Origin: Isoetes taiwanensis
Lineage: Eukaryota; Streptophyta; Lycopodiopsida; Isoetales; Isoetaceae
Direction of reading: 5' to 3'
DNA: 64,000 nt
NCBI GenBank assembly: GCA_021234155.1
Contig: JAJEKV010000206.1
Location: 1,488,001 to 1,552,000 of the forward strand
Shown here piece after piece: positions 21,181 to 33,440 of this stretch. The notes beneath the pieces are model-generated. The model saw nothing but the letters and a program-made list of their open reading frames with translations. It did no database searches and had not been told where the DNA came from. Both the position numbers and the translations under genes were made by a program. Within the stretch, counting starts at the first letter, position 1. Each line of letters opens with the position of its first letter.

Positions 21181-24100
21181 GTACATGGTTTGGAGGGATT
21201 TATAAAACAAAGTATATATATATGATAGGGGGTGTATCTAGAGTTTCTAAAAAAATCCGGATAAGGTGTTAGTTTTCTAGTTTTTAACCATATAAGGACG
21301 TTTTTCTTTAACCATGTGCTTGCACATGCTATATATAGACTTTACATAAGCTACACCCCCCAGGTATCAAGATTGAAATGGTTGTGTGCATAATGATGAG
21401 GAGAAATGTTTACTGAGGGTATCATGTTTGAAATAGATGTATGCATAATGATGAGGAAAACATGTTTATTGCCAGTATATGTGCCATATCATATTCCTTT
21501 AAACCTAAGCACATATATTCAACTTATTTAGACCACTCGCTCCCACGTACCCTGATGAACACCATCTTCCTCTTGCGCTCAAAGGATAAACTCCCAGCCT
21601 CTGTACTTCTAACAAAATCTTCCTATTTCCCGTCCCCTATTGCTATTGGAACTTAACCATTTATTTTAACAGAAATACGGTGAGATACAACTCCTTTGGA
21701 GATGTGATCGTTGCTAAAAATTAAAGATTACTATTGCGATGTATTGTAGTACTGTCAAGTAAATTACCTACCTGAAAAAAGACCCCCTTGCTCATCTATG
21801 CGCTCAAAGGACCTAGAAATGCATTAACTAGCAAAAAGCACACCAGAATGCTTTAACAAGGTAAAAAGAAAAAGGGTCAAATTAATTTGGTGCTACTAAG
21901 CTGTGGTATTTGGAAGGATGCATTTATAGTAACAATGAAAATCAATGCGATGTATATAACTTTATGGCTCAAACCTTTAAGAAATAAGAGGGGGTCGAGT
22001 TTTGTTTGTTTCATAGTTCTCCTTTGTTTGAAGAATGTTTACTTCTTGGTCTTGTTTATCTTGATAATTGCAAGTGAGTACACCATTTCCTTGAAGCCTT
22101 CTATGTAACAAACTAAGGCACACATATCAATAATGTTAACAAATTTGGAAACTATACGAGGAGAGAAATTTGCTTCATCCAAAAGCACTTAGTAATATTG
22201 CTTAACTTGAATGTCGAGATTTCAATAAAAATAATTGTTTTTCAAACATTTAAAATGAATAACAAGCAATTTGGCAACTATAAGAGGAGAAAAGCTTGAT
22301 TCATCCAAAATCACTTAATAGTATTGCTTGACTTGAATGTTGAAGGAACAAGTCTAGTAAGTTGGTAAATGCTTTTGACAACATGATTGAAAGCCAATGC
22401 AATATACAATGCTATAAATGAATGATATATGCAAATGTCAACTTGGATCATGTACTACGAATATAATCGAGTTTGAAGAACTTGAATCATGTATAACCGA
22501 TGCAGGTGAATTTGAAGGATGCTTGGAACATGCTATAGATTATGAGGGAAACCTTCAAGATGTGATGGAAACCCTTCTCAATGTATGCGTTGGAATAGAA
22601 AATACCAAACTGGTGCTTCCACATAAGTTGGAAACACATTAAGGATGGGAAAACTAATCGTTGTCCAAAAAAAAGCCTTCACATGACCTATAAGTAAATA
22701 ACAAATAACGTTGCTTGCAACAATAATAGCCCCATTACTTTCTCTGTTGAGGCATGTTCTTTTCTCCAGCCATTATTTTTCTCCTTAAGCTCTGTTGGTT
22801 CAGTTGTGGTGTTTTAATGTTGAAACTCAATCTGATGCCCAAGCTTTGAAATTATGATTGTTAAACAAAAGTCATTTCATACTTTAAGAGCAGATAATTT
22901 TCAGATCATTTGGTTATGCAATAAAAGTACTAATTTTGCATTGTGCACCATCAAACTCCTCAAAGACCATAATGTTGGCTGCATCGAAGCTTGCACGTCT
23001 TCCTATGGAACAACATCCATGTTCTAGCTGCATTCTCAATATGGCATTGCATAGAAAGATTGACAAATATTATACTTCTCTGGTGATTGACCTATTGATC
23101 TGGTATGAGTACTCATAAACTATATTCTCATTTAACTTTAGGACTCTTTTGTTTCACTGTCTTAAAAAAATAAAAAGCAAATCGAAACAAATAGAAATGG
23201 CAACAATTCAAAGACAATAAATTGTTTGACTGTCATCCTCAAAGGTCTTTTTTGCCAAGGTCTTTTTCAACATGAGGGCTTTGCAATCTATACATGTAAC
23301 TAAAGTTGAAAAGAAAAACTAACCTTTACAAGAATCTCTGCTGCCATATCTAAACCCATCATAACGATAGACAATAGGCAATTGAGAGATTTAGTCAGAG
23401 GAATTTAATCTTTGTAGTATAAACCAAGACCTGTACGGCATGGCAAGAGAAGAAGGAATCAAAGTGTTCTAAATGACCAGGAGCATAGCACACAGTTACC
23501 AATGGCCAGGACGATATTAGAAAAAGGTAGATGTCAACAACCCAGCAGACAGGAAAGGAGTCCAACTTATAACGAAAGATTGCAGAGCTAGAGAGTACTA
23601 TTTTGCTAGTCACAAACCTTAGTACAAGACGAAAGATCCAAAATCAGGATAGAAGAACTTGGAAGCCAAGAAGCTGTTTTGATGTTTTTGTAGAAAATAT
23701 GACGCAAGAAATATCGCACCAATGTTTTCCTAAAAACGCAAAGAAGAATCGGCAATGTTACAGGAAAAATGGGCCAGAGGTTCCATGGAAATAGAAAAAA
23801 TGTTTTGAACTCACTGAAGTGTTAAGTAGGATCATAAAAGAAATACCACAACACAAAATTTAAGCAATAAGAACAATGACGCTGCCAAACTCGTTTGAAA
23901 AGCATGCAGATGTCTTTCTCATGCGGCGTTATCCAGCTTCGGCCAAAACCCTAGCGTCGTTGAAGATTCTAGAAATCCTAACACTAAATCGAATGAAAAA
24001 TCATAAGCCCAGTAACAACTAGGGCACCAATCGAGCCAAAACCGACCACGAAACTCTAGTGGAGCAGCACGCATTCATGCGAAGGAGGTTATATTTCGTG

Positions 24101-24360
24101 ACTTTCTAGATCTTCGTGTTATTTCTTGGCCTTATCTACTTTTCTTGGCTGTAGATCTTGAAAAAAAAGAATCTAATGAGGAAAAGTGATGCCACATCTA
24201 TTTTTGATGAGGTGGAGGTGCTACGTAGATAGGCTAGAATTGCAAGAAAGGTTGTAGGCTTGGTTGGGCTGGTGTGCTAAAAAAAACATATGTTATTTGC
24301 ACTTTGAAATTCATTTTATAACACTCTGCCCTAATTAAGCTTTGAAATGGTTTGCTTGGG
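21181..24360. other. No recognisable gene; two pairs of local direct repeats
   Basis: AT-rich sequence. At 21365-21475 a unit of about 54 bp is present twice in tandem (shared GCATAATGATGAGGA). At 22139-22216 and 22265-22345 a unit of about 80 bp is present twice (shared GATTCATCCAAAA-like and ATTGCTT.ACTTGAATGT words). A 74-codon frame at 22418-22642 is Cys/Glu-rich but has no recognised domain. No RNA genes were seen. Confidence 0.6.
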
Positions 24361-24377
24361 TGTCGTTTTTGCTAGGT

Positions 24378-24470
24378 TTTGGGTTGCCCCTAGGGGGGCA
24401 AACCCTTGTTTATGTGGGTATGTGGGCATATTCAGGTATATGCCGGCATATGCCTAGCATATCTTGGTTT
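24378..24470 (+). repeat. Palindrome-rich 100-bp repeat, copy 1
   Basis: Begins TTTTGGGTTGCCCCTAGGGG and contains GGTATATGCCGGCATATGCC-type inverted words. Related copies lie at 33639-33737 (same strand) and 53084-53180 (opposite strand). Its size and hairpin potential suggest a miniature element or an end of a larger one. Copies 1 and 2 each lie just upstream of host gene fragments. Confidence 0.7.
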
Positions 24471-24910
24471 GCTAAAAAACTGTCTCTTCACTTTTGTAAA
24501 TGCTCGGTCATCCAGCCCCATTCCTTCGTTCACGTGTCACGTGTTCGGGTCTGTGTTCGTCGTCATCGTGGTACTAAAGCAAGCGTGGCGATCTTCCATC
24601 GGATATATTCGGCTTCTTCCTTGCGAACCTCCTATTTCACGTGGTGGCGGTCACACCGGTAAAGAACTCGGCGTCTTGAAGCGGTTTCTTTCTTTTCTTT
24701 GTTTGCAGAAATTTTAAGGGGTAGGGGAGGAATGCCAAGCGGTTCCACCGGGTCGATGCAGGGTTTCATCCGGTGCCGGCAAAGCGTCCGCAATCCTCCG
24801 AGCTGCCAAGCATGGGTGTTTGGTTAGTCTGCATGCACTTGATTATAGAATCTCGGCGGCGAGAATAAGTGGACATTTTTCAAAGTGCCCGAAAGGGCTC
24901 ATGCTTCTTT

Positions 24911-24930
24911 AAGATAAGATAAGATAAGAA
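24911..24930. repeat. (AAGAT)4 microsatellite
   Basis: Four AAGAT units precede the SMG8-like fragment. It could be another retroelement tail, but no LINE sequence is recognised beside it. Confidence 0.8.
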
Positions 24931-24989
24931 GTGGAGCGAAGGCACCATTGAAGCTACGAGACCGGTGTGCGGATCGATGCGAGAACAAA

Positions 24990-25506
24990 GGGAACAATAG
25001 ATCAAACATTAACATTCATAGAAAAATGTTGTGGATATGGACATGAAGTTTTTCGCTTCATGGTGTAGGAAGATTCTACCTGCTGCTTTCGGGAAGTTTA
25101 TTTGAAAGGGTTACCGACTGTTATCCATCAGCAATTCACAATGTTAATTTGGAGAAAGCATTGCATGTCTTTAGGTCCGGTAAAAGAGGTCCGGCAGCGG
25201 TCAAATTTTTGTAGAAAAGCTTAAGCAAGATTGCAAGAGTGTGTGGAAGTCCGGAAGGCAATTATGTGATGCACAAAGCTTTGCCAGGCAACTCGTGCAT
25301 ACATCGGTTGCATTTTGTTTTGAAGATTCACAGGATTTGAAAGATAGTGCACCACTTTTCTGTCAAATCACATTCTAGTGGGTCTGTATATCTTCATGCT
25401 TGTGCATGTGGAAGGTCAAGAAAGCTACAAGATGATCCATTTGATTAACAATCTGCAAATGTGAAATTTTATCAGTTCCCAAATTGTGAAAATCTTTTAC
25501 CATCAA
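24990..25506 (+). pseudogene. SMG8-like (nonsense-mediated decay factor) gene fragment
   Basis: Fragments in several frames match the conserved C-terminal region of SMG8, a regulator of the SMG1 kinase in nonsense-mediated decay: CRKILPAAFG, LEKALHVFRSGKRGPAA, FVEKLKQDCKSVWKSGRQLCD, SGSVYLHACACGRSRKLQDD and NVKFYQFPNCENLLPSS. Frameshifts and stops separate them, so it is non-functional. Continuity suggests a single exon. At 25507 the SMG8 sequence passes without any gap into RPB8 exon 1 sequence, a chimeric junction inside two coding exons. Confidence 0.75.
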
Positions 25507-26062
25507 GTAATCACGGCCATCAATCGATGGCATGAAATTCGACAAAGGTGTGCCACTTTAGCATTTCATTTTGATTGTAGTTATATTTTTTGTTAACAAT
25601 GTCATCTTTTGCCCTTGTATATTGTCTATCTTGGGGTCCCAACATTCAATTTTTTGGTGTCGAATAGAAGCACACAAAAAGCGGTTTGATATGCACCTTT
25701 GTTAGATGTGAACACGAGAAATCTATTCCTTATTAGAAGATGCCAAGTTCTTAGTACTTGCATCAACATTATCTTCGAGATGGCATCATTGATGATGGTA
25801 CTCTTGATCGGTAACCCGGGCTTTATCTTTTTATGAATTTTCCTTTTTCTTTGAGTTTTTATCCTTGTATCCTTTTAATTGATTGGGGACGAAGTCCTTG
25901 CGAACAACTATGAATATATTATATATGGGAAGCTTTACAAGTATTCGATAATGACGGTGCAAGTAAAGATGTATCCCGCAAATACCACATGCTTCATTTT
26001 TTTTCATTTGTTTACCCGTAGAAGTTAAAGTTCTATGATTCCATATCCTTCACGGGCTTTTT
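25507..26062 (+). pseudogene. RPB8-like gene fragment, copy 1 (interrupted by LINE)
   Basis: This is homologous to copy 2 at 32545-33060 across exon 1 (end), exon 2, exon 3 and the introns between, so it was copied as DNA with introns. RPB8 is the small subunit shared by RNA polymerases I, II and III. Many 1-2-base indels destroy the frames (for example near VNTE and in IDDGTFD). The fragment stops at 26062, where the tail of LINE-B copy 1 begins; the matching last exon lies beyond the LINE at 31845-31945. Confidence 0.8.
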
Positions 26063-27661
26063 AGAATAGAATAGAATAGAATAGAATAGGTTTTTAGCGC
26101 CCACGGAGACCAATTGGCCTATGGGACCCAAACAAAAAAAGAGCAGCAAGCATCCCCCCACCGAAGGGTTTTCGAGGAAAAACCTTAGCGATAATAAGCC
26201 TGCCGGCACACGCATACAATTGCATAAGGCAGTTCAATACCGCCCCGTAGGACATAAACGAAGTCCGTGCATCCATAACCTCCGGAGGTATGACCCCAAC
26301 AAACCCACCGACGTGGCAGCGTAGCCAATGGCGATGCAACGGCTGGGGGCACTAGTGTCGAACATATGCTCTCCGGATATGGGCAAATCTTTGGGCAGGT
26401 CCGGAGGGCATGACATTCATCCTCAATCGCTATGGTGGCAACAACGGCAAAGCCTTTGCTCGTGCTTCACGAGCCCAACGCCTGTTTCAATGCGGGCGAT
26501 GTGCCCCCGTGTGAATGGAAGCTATAAACTGCGTGTCTTCATGGGTAGCCTGGGTGTACAAATCTTGGTGTGGGCCTCTTGTGAGCCTAGGATTGACCTC
26601 GCTGGCCGATGGTGTGCCGCTTAACATGCGTCGAGCCTCGCGCATCCCACGGCTTGCGAAGGAAAGTAGCATCAAGGTATAGTTTTAGTGCCTCGCGATC
26701 TTTCTTTGTCGACACGGACGATCTGTTTTTGCACACCCGGCGTGAGAACCACCGAGCCCGCTTGTCTTTCCAGCCAGGATTTCAGCGTTGGGGACCCATT
26801 GCCGTGGCCAAAGCAAAAGGCGAGGGCAAAAGCGTGTATCAGCCATAGCGACCACCTTTTGGAAGTAAACGATATGGCGTTCCAATGCGGCCGTTGAAGG
26901 GGTAGAAGCCTGTCTCCCGGAGTAGGATGCAGTGCGGGCGTGGACTTCACCCCCGGGGCCCGTGCCAAGAAGGCCTTCGCACACCGCCGAGGTCATTCGG
27001 TGTTGAGGGATATCACAGGACCCCACACTTACGCCCCATACAAAGGGCCGGCTCAACCAAGGCCCGAAACAAATGTATTTGGTGACCCCGGGCACAACAA
27101 CTGCTTTGTGGTTGTTGTTACGCATGGCATATAGTGCTTTCCAACCCGCAGTGATGACAAACGATAGCCGCATCCCAATGGGTGGTAGTTGAGAACTCAA
27201 TCCCCAAGTACTTGTAGGTGGAGCCACCTCTACCTCTTGCCCCGGTAAGTGAATGTGGGAAGCCTTGGTCGACGGGATGATGCAACTAGCAGCACCCTAG
27301 TTTTGGCCAAGTTAACTTCGCATGCGGTGAATTGGCAAAAGTGTCAAGAGCATCCGGTGGCGTTGCATGTCCTCCGAGTATAGGCCATGAGGTTGACATC
27401 GTCGGCATATATGAGTTGCGGATTGTGTGATGCATGATATGTGCGCCACACCTCCATGCTCGAGAGAGCCAATCTTCCAACCGATCAATGTACGAGGCCA
27501 AAGAGTGTGGGGAAAGGGGGGCAACCCCGACGCACTCCGATGCTACTGGTCACCTACTGCTGTGCTGCTGATGTGATACGGCCCGAGCATGCCTCGCATG
27601 ACCTATATCTTGCATTCTCGCAAGTCCGGGGGTCCCCGCCGTTGCGCAACCGTCCCATAGC

Positions 27662-28077
27662 TTATTGCGGGTAGTCGCGGTCGAATGCCTTTGCAAAATC
27701 CACGAAACAACGATGCACGGGTTTCGCCCGGCGATTCACGCTATCTTCAATCAATGTGCGCAGAGTGAAGATATGATCAATGGTGGAATATGCGGGCGAA
27801 AACCTGCACTGTGTAAGAGCTCGCACCTCGTTTCCTCTGCCCATATTGTCGGGCCATTTGCTCAAGGATGCCACCAACAGCAGTTTTGCAAAAGAGAGCG
27901 ACCATAATAGTACGGTAGTTGGCGGACATTGAGGGTCCCCGCTTTGTATATGGGCACTACTCTACTAGTGGTCCATTGCGTGGGGAAGCCTTCGCAATGC
28001 TTTATTGAACAATGCCGCGTGGAGAACAGGCACCGGTGGGAGGCCCGGCCCATTTCGGGAGCTCTTTTGCATGCCAT
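27662..28077 (-). pseudogene. LINE-B copy 1 reverse transcriptase fragment
   Basis: Two overlapping broken frames show RT blocks: EGFPTQWTTSRVVPIYKAG (27.95 kb) and AYSTIDHIFTLRTLIE followed by CFVDFAKAFD (27.7 kb), whose first catalytic Asp is in block A. The YADD region further left (about 27400) is damaged. Confidence 0.7.
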
Positions 28078-28622
28078 CTAAATCTGGTTGCCTTCCCATT
28101 AGCTAGGCGTCAGAGGCCCATGATGACATCCCCTCTGTGATAACCGTGAGCCATGCCTATCTGTGGAGGGGACTGGTGCCCGTCCTCCGAAGGGTCATAC
28201 AACTGTTGCAAGTCTTGTACCCATTGCTCAGGTGATATTCCCCTGTGGGGCGGCTGCGGGCTTGCTCAAGACCCTTCTCATCGTAATGTCGGGTGCCGGC
28301 CCAGAGACCAGAACATCTGTTCTTGATGCTTTGCGAGGTATCCGCCTTCTTGTTCTTGAGAAAGGAACCTAACGGCTGCGAGGTATTGGACCGACGGCAC
28401 ATTGGGCGAGAGATGGGATCGATTGACTTGCTAGGGTGTGCGTTTGAGCTCCGACACTCATCATCAAACCATCCATTGCGGGGAAGGTGGTGGTGCACGA
28501 GGCTTACTGCGTGGCGGCCTCTCCCAAAGCATCTTTTCGCGGCCGTCGAGAAGCGGTGTGAGTCATCACCGATTGTTCTTGAAGTGTGTGGGGAGTTGCA
28601 AAGCGAGTCCTTGAGATCATGC

Positions 28623-29096
28623 TCAAAAGCGGTGGGCATAGGTCCCGTGACGGCCGTAGTCCAGCGCGGTGGGGCACTTTCGGTGTGTTGGCGAGGGTAG
28701 GTGCAGGGGAGCCTCCCACTTTGGAGATGCATGAACGGGGCGGTGGTGGAGTCTACTTCCCCCGAAAGTGTCTGTGATGGAAAAATGAGTAACAGTGTGC
28801 AGACCAGTTCCTCGGCCGACAAATAATCCACCACACGGAGCCGCCCCTTGGTTCTCCCGGTCTACAAGTGCGGCCCATTTGGAAGACGGCCATTGCCCCA
28901 ACCCATTACGAGATAACCGTGTCAAAGATACTACCCAAAGAAAAAGAATCGCCCGCCATAGCTTGAAATATGGTATCATCGATATCCTTGACCAAGCCAC
29001 CTCTGCAAGGGGTTCAAGCGCAAGACATCCTCCGCGTGGGCTCAAATTTTGAACCGCTTTCGGCTCACGTATGCGTGCATTAAAGTCGCCAAGCAA
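28623..29096 (-). pseudogene. LINE-B copy 1 endonuclease fragment
   Basis: The frame begins with the endonuclease motif LGDFNARI, the counterpart of GDLNART in LINE-A. The remainder is diverged or frameshifted. Confidence 0.5.
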
Positions 29097-31204
29097 AATA
29101 ACCCCCCGCCTGTTTATCTTTGCCGCCAGATGTCATCATATAGATCGACATAAGGCTCCAATCGATCCACATCCGAATGAGTGTTATAAAAGTTGCTCTC
29201 TAAAAGATGTGGAAAGTAGCATCTTTGCTATGAGGAGAGTGTCGCCCTTTGCCATGTCCGCACGCGCACCCATAAGTAGCGATTGTGCACTGCCATTTTG
29301 TGCAACGAGACCGAGTGCCCTCAAGGTTACCGGTAGTAGCAGCAACCCCGCCATGCCCTCGCTTGCCTCAGGCACTCATTGAGCAAATGGTGAAATGCGG
29401 ATAGCCCGAGGTCCGCGGTAGTCAGGTACCTGCATGCTCCCATGTTTCCATGAGGAAAATGAGATCCATATCCGGTGCAATAGAGTTGAGACTCTAAGCC
29501 TTTACTGTGGGAAGCCCCGACAGTTCAAAGACACCATCCGGGAGGCACAGTTCCTATTTGGCGGCATTCGATGTGGGACTTCGATGATCTGCCGGTTGCG
29601 GGGGCGGTGTCGCGGCACACCGAAAGCAAAAAAATGGGGCGGGCGAGGCAGAGGTGCGGTAGGGGACCGGCAAAGCGGCGAAAGCGGCAGCCGGCGGCGA
29701 AGCGGCGGCCTGGCGCATTGCCTCGGCAACCCCAAAGTGCGCCGACGAAAATGCTACCCGGACAAGGCACTCGGCCCCCCCTACGACCCGGACGCCCCCG
29801 GCACGGGCCACCGCTGCCGTACGGGACTCTACATTGCATCGTGTGAGATCCTGGTCAACGCCCGAAGCAGTCCCCGCCGGTTTGCCTACGACGACGCAGA
29901 TGGCTCCCCTCAGACCGCATGTCCGCCACCGCGGAAGGTGACAACACGCCGGGCGACTGCAGGCGTTTGAGCCCCAAGGCGCCGGGCTTCTAGCAATGTG
30001 TACCGCAATGGAATGCCATTCGAGATAGGATCTCATCCCACGCGCTTTGGTGAGATCTTCCTCCTTCCTTCGGAGTCCACGCACCACCACATTATGGCGC
30101 CGGGCGGCCCCCGCCCCTGCCGCCTTCAATCGAAGTCGAGGGGCAACATTAGCCGCCCCTGCCAGGAGATCGCTATTCGGAGAGCGTGGGCTGCACACGC
30201 AGGGCGTGTGGTGTGCGAGATGGAGGAGGTGGCGATATGTCCGCCTGCTTACACTGTGGGCTGCGGCACACGGTGCTTTTGTCCTCTGCGGTCTTCCTCT
30301 CGCCGCCTCGAGTCGGGAGCCTAGCTCCCTTGGAATCTCTCACGCTTGGCTAGCCTCATTTGTGCAAAGGTCGCAGTGTTCATGGACCGAAAGCACGAGG
30401 CGGCCGCTTTGGGCAATGGTTGCCTTGAGCTCCTGTATCTCGATCTTGTGTCTCACCCCTACTCTAGGGTTCTTAGCTCACTGTTGGCGAAGCCGGCGAT
30501 GGCTTTCCGGGCGTTTGAGTATCGCGGTGGTATACCCCTCAGCTTCCGACTGAGGAGGGAAATAGTTGCCGTATCCCTGCTCAACACCACGCTTGTGGCA
30601 TGTCATAGTTTCCACGGTGGTGAGGAGGGAATCCACCTTGAAGCTTCGCAAGTCGGCAAGGCCACCTTATCTGTTGCCTCTCAAAGTGGGCCATTAAGCT
30701 TAGATCTTCTAACTTCGCCGCATGCGGGTCTCCATGTCAGTAACGTTGCCTTTCCACGCCAAGCTGTCTTTTTTGAACACATGGGATGCTGAGGATTTGT
30801 ATCTCTGGCTGTCAATCCTGCAATCCGGGTTCTGTTATTCTCGATCCGTTCCTCATTTGTTTTCATGGCCCTGTCTGCTTGTGTCGAGGCTTGAGCAGCC
30901 TCCATCCATCTCCCGAGCCAATCTCGTAGATTGGGCCTTCGCCAGCTTCCCTCCTCATGGAAGAGGTTTCTCCCCTGCTTTTTGTTATCGACCGGGGCGT
31001 TTTGTGGCGGCCCTCCCTCGGGTTCTCGGTGGTGTGGGCCGGGGGGGGGCGGGGGTATTTTGGGGTTGGGGTTGGGGAATGTCTCCCTCCAAATGGGGGT
31101 CTGGGCAAGGGGCTACAAAAGCGGCCATGAAGTTGTATGATATGGATGGGGGTTAAAGAACTAAAGTGCTATGAAGAATTGGAAGATATTTAAAAGCACA
31201 AACG

Positions 31205-31320
31205 ATGCCCGCCCTCAGTGGTTGGCACGGGGGGGTTTGGGGAGGTTCAACCCTGTGGGGGGGAGGTTTGATTCCGGCTACTGTCGGAATATTTTTGGTA
31301 TGGGCTTGAATGAGCTTTTT
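31205..31320 (+). repeat. Possible tRNA-derived SINE fragment
   Basis: AGTGGTTGGCACG (31215) and GGTTTGATTCC (about 31269) are spaced like the A and B boxes of a tRNA-type RNA polymerase III promoter. No tail or target duplication was found, and GC-rich homopolymer runs make chance likely. Confidence 0.25.
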
Positions 31321-31439
31321 GGAATAGGCTGAGATGGGAAAGGACTAACACAAGGAGAGGAGGCGACTGATCCCGCGCATTTTGAGCATGCTAGGATCTG
31401 GAACACCTTATTGGGTCGCCTTGAGGCCTAGAGAGACTG

Positions 31440-31855
31440 ATAGTGTGTTGAGAGGGAGCAGGGAGGGAAATAGGGAAGGAAGGCTAGAGAGATAGGGCAG
31501 GGAGGAAGATAGGATGTAGAAAGAGGAAGAAGGCTAGAGAGACAGAGATTGAGAAGAGAGGAAGAAGGTAAGAGAGGGCTAGAGAGAGAAAGTGAGGTAA
31601 GAGAAGGCCAGAGAGAGAAAGTGCTAGGCGCTAGAGAGAGAAGGTAAGAGAGGGCTAGAGAGAGAAGGTGAGGTAAGAGAAGGCCAGAGAGAGAAAGTGC
31701 TAGGCGCTAGAGAGAGAATGTGCTAGGCGCTAGAGAGAGAATGATGAGAGAGAGTGCTATAGATGCTAGGGGAGAGATAAAGTTATGTCTCATTTGTAGA
31801 GAGAGAATGATGAGAGAGAGTGCTATAGATTCTAGGGGAGAGATAAAGTTATGTC
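31440..31855. repeat. GA-rich degenerate minisatellite
   Basis: Words such as GCTAGAGAGAGAA, GGTAAGAGAGGGC and GTGCTAGGCGCTAGAGAG repeat many times. Near the right end a unit of about 66 bp, GATGAGAGAGAGTGCTATAG through TTATGTCTCATTTG, is tandemly duplicated (about 31740-31861), so it includes the start of the RPB8 last exon. Confidence 0.75.
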
Positions 31856-32027
31856 TCATTTGAAGGCCTGATAATGAAGCTGAAAGGAGACCCAAATAAT
31901 CTAAACAACTTCCAAATGGATCAACGGATGAGGCACGTAAAGTAGGGTTTAGGATATATCTCGGTCGAAGCTAAGTACATTTCAGTACTTGCAATTTTGT
32001 ATTTTTCAGCCAGGATTGTTAGAGAAT
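31845..32027 (+). pseudogene. RPB8-like last exon plus 3' UTR (continuation of copy 1)
   Basis: The exon encodes the RPB8 C-terminal signature (MKLKGDPNNLNNFQMDQRM...MRHVK). Compared with copy 2 it lacks one T near 31850 and 12 bp (YLLM region) between two ATG repeats near 31930. About 80 bp of 3' UTR match copy 2. At about 32028 the sequence switches, at a shared GAATA, into a MAPEG exon. Confidence 0.75.
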
Positions 32028-32098
32028 ACAATGGATATGTGACTTTAACTGCTACTTCTAGCGTTATTCTCACTCAATGGCAAGCCTTTCAGGTTTAG
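32028..32098 (+). pseudogene. MAPEG (microsomal GST 3-like) exon fragment, copy 1
   Basis: Encodes EYNGYVTLTATSSVILTQWQAFQ followed by GT, closely matching the exon end at 33910-33979. It is joined directly to RPB8 3' UTR on its left and has no start codon or further exon. Confidence 0.55.
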
Positions 32099-32520
32099 GG
32101 CTTTTGTCGGGAAGCTTGTTCTTCGCGCAGAACCGCAGGCAGGCTTCTGTACAATGGTTTTGTTTCTATCCTTGTCTTTTTGTCTTCATACTGGCATTGT
32201 CCTGTAGCTTTATGATTCCTAGAATCCTAGCTCATTAAAGGTTTTAATTGCTAAAGCACTCTGTTTCTGTAATTTCTTCTCTGCTTTATTCGAACATCAA
32301 TTGCATGCATAGATGTAAAACAAACTGATGCATTATCTTCTGTATGCTTGCATCATTACTTTAAACATTAATATGTTGTGTTGATTTGAGGACTATTAAA
32401 AAGTTTTATCTCTTGAACATAACTTAAGCGAGGGTGGTTATTCTTAAAGGTAAGTGTGAAATTGTTGTATTAAGGCACATGTCTTGTGGCATGTCTTGTG
32501 GCATGGCCAGCCTTCTAGCC
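32099..32520. other. No recognisable gene
   Basis: AT-rich sequence after the MAPEG fragment's donor-like GT. It contains a short direct repeat (CATGTCTTGTGG twice, about 32478-32501) just before RPB8 copy 2. Confidence 0.5.
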
Positions 32521-33240
32521 TTCTGTTCGAGGACATTTTTACAATCACGGCCATCAATCCTGATGGCATGAAATTCGACAAGGGTGTGCCACTTTAGCGT
32601 TTTGTTTTGATTGTAGTTTATTAACAATGTCATCTTTTGCCCTTGTGTATTGTCTATGTTGGGATCCCAACATTCAATTTTTCAGTGTCCAGAATAGAAG
32701 CACACAGTGAGCGGTTTGATATGCACCTGCTGTTAGATGTGAACACAGAAATTCCTTATTAGAAGATGCCAAGTTCAAGTTAGTACTTGCATCAACATTA
32801 TCTTCAGATGGCATCATTGATGATGGTACTTTTGATCAGGTAACCCGGGCTTTATCTTTTATGAATGTATCCTTTTGATTCAGGTGGGGACGAAGTCCCT
32901 TGCGCACAACCATGAATATGTTATGTATGGGAAGCTTTACAAGTATTACGATAATGACAATGCAAGTAAAGATGTATCCCGCAAATATGCTTGAGTTTTT
33001 TTTTGTTGTTTACAGTAGAAGTTAAAGTTCTATGATTCCATAGTCCTTCACTAGGCTTTTAGAGAAGTTTATGACTCATTTTGAGGTCTGATAATGAAGC
33101 TGAAAGGAGACCCAAATAATCTAAACAACTTCCAAATGGATCAACGGATGTATTTGCTAATGAGGCACGTAAAGTAGCGTTTAGGATATATCTCGGTCGA
33201 AGCTAAGTACATTTCAAGCTAAGTACATTTCAGTACTTGC
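32521..33240 (+). pseudogene. RPB8: RPB8-like gene, copy 2 (RNA polymerase I/II/III subunit)
   Basis: Exons can be drawn: to 32583 (LFEDIFTITAINPDGMKFDK), 32686-32839 (VSRIEAHSERFDMHLLLDVN to IIDDGTFDQ), 32884-about 32994 (VGTKSLAHNHEYVMYGKLYK) and about 33066-33180 (MKLKGDPNN to MRHVK), with GT/AG borders. These match plant RPB8 (about 145 residues). Faults: no start codon in frame with LFEDIF, one base missing after VNTEI, an extra T and no donor at the end of exon 3, and a TGA in the last exon (DSF-stop-GL). It is a recently decayed copy; a working RPB8 gene should exist elsewhere. Confidence 0.85.
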
Positions 33241-33399
33241 AATATTGTATATTTCAGTCAGGATTGTTAGAGAATACAAAGTTATTGTGTCCTTTGTTCA
33301 GCTTATAAATGATAAGACAATGAACATGGGACATTTTGTTTTTTCTACCCCTGCTCGACAAACACAATACAAAATGTTAAATGCATCTAAATTGTCTAC

Positions 33400-33440
33400 C
33401 ATAACGCTTTAGCCCCCACCATAACGCTTTAGACCCCAAC
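33400..33440. repeat. 20-bp tandem duplication
   Basis: CCATAACGCTTTAG.CCCCA occurs twice in a row. No gene is seen in 33241-33638. Confidence 0.8.

Larger units (their letters stand above)
26063..31110 (-). mobile_element. LINE-B copy 1, decayed, near full length
   Basis: A minus-strand LINE of about 5 kb. Its 3' end carries the family terminus (GGGTCCCATAGGCCAATTGG on the minus strand, near 26110-26130) and a tail of about five TATTC units (26063-26089). Recognisable pieces are RT (27662-28077), endonuclease (28623-29096) and a coiled-coil-like ORF1 start (about 30700-31100, MKTNEERIENNRTRI). All frames are broken. It splits an RPB8 gene fragment. The 5' end is uncertain. Confidence 0.7.

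Noticed and set aside
22418..22642. Small secreted Cys-rich peptide gene
   Set aside because: There is no signal peptide, Cys spacing is irregular, and the surrounding DNA is repetitive and AT-rich.
28157..30792. Several long ORFs (up to 225 codons) on both strands
   Set aside because: They lie inside the GC-rich decayed LINE-B copy; open frames there are mostly composition shadows, and only the RT and endonuclease motifs are supported.
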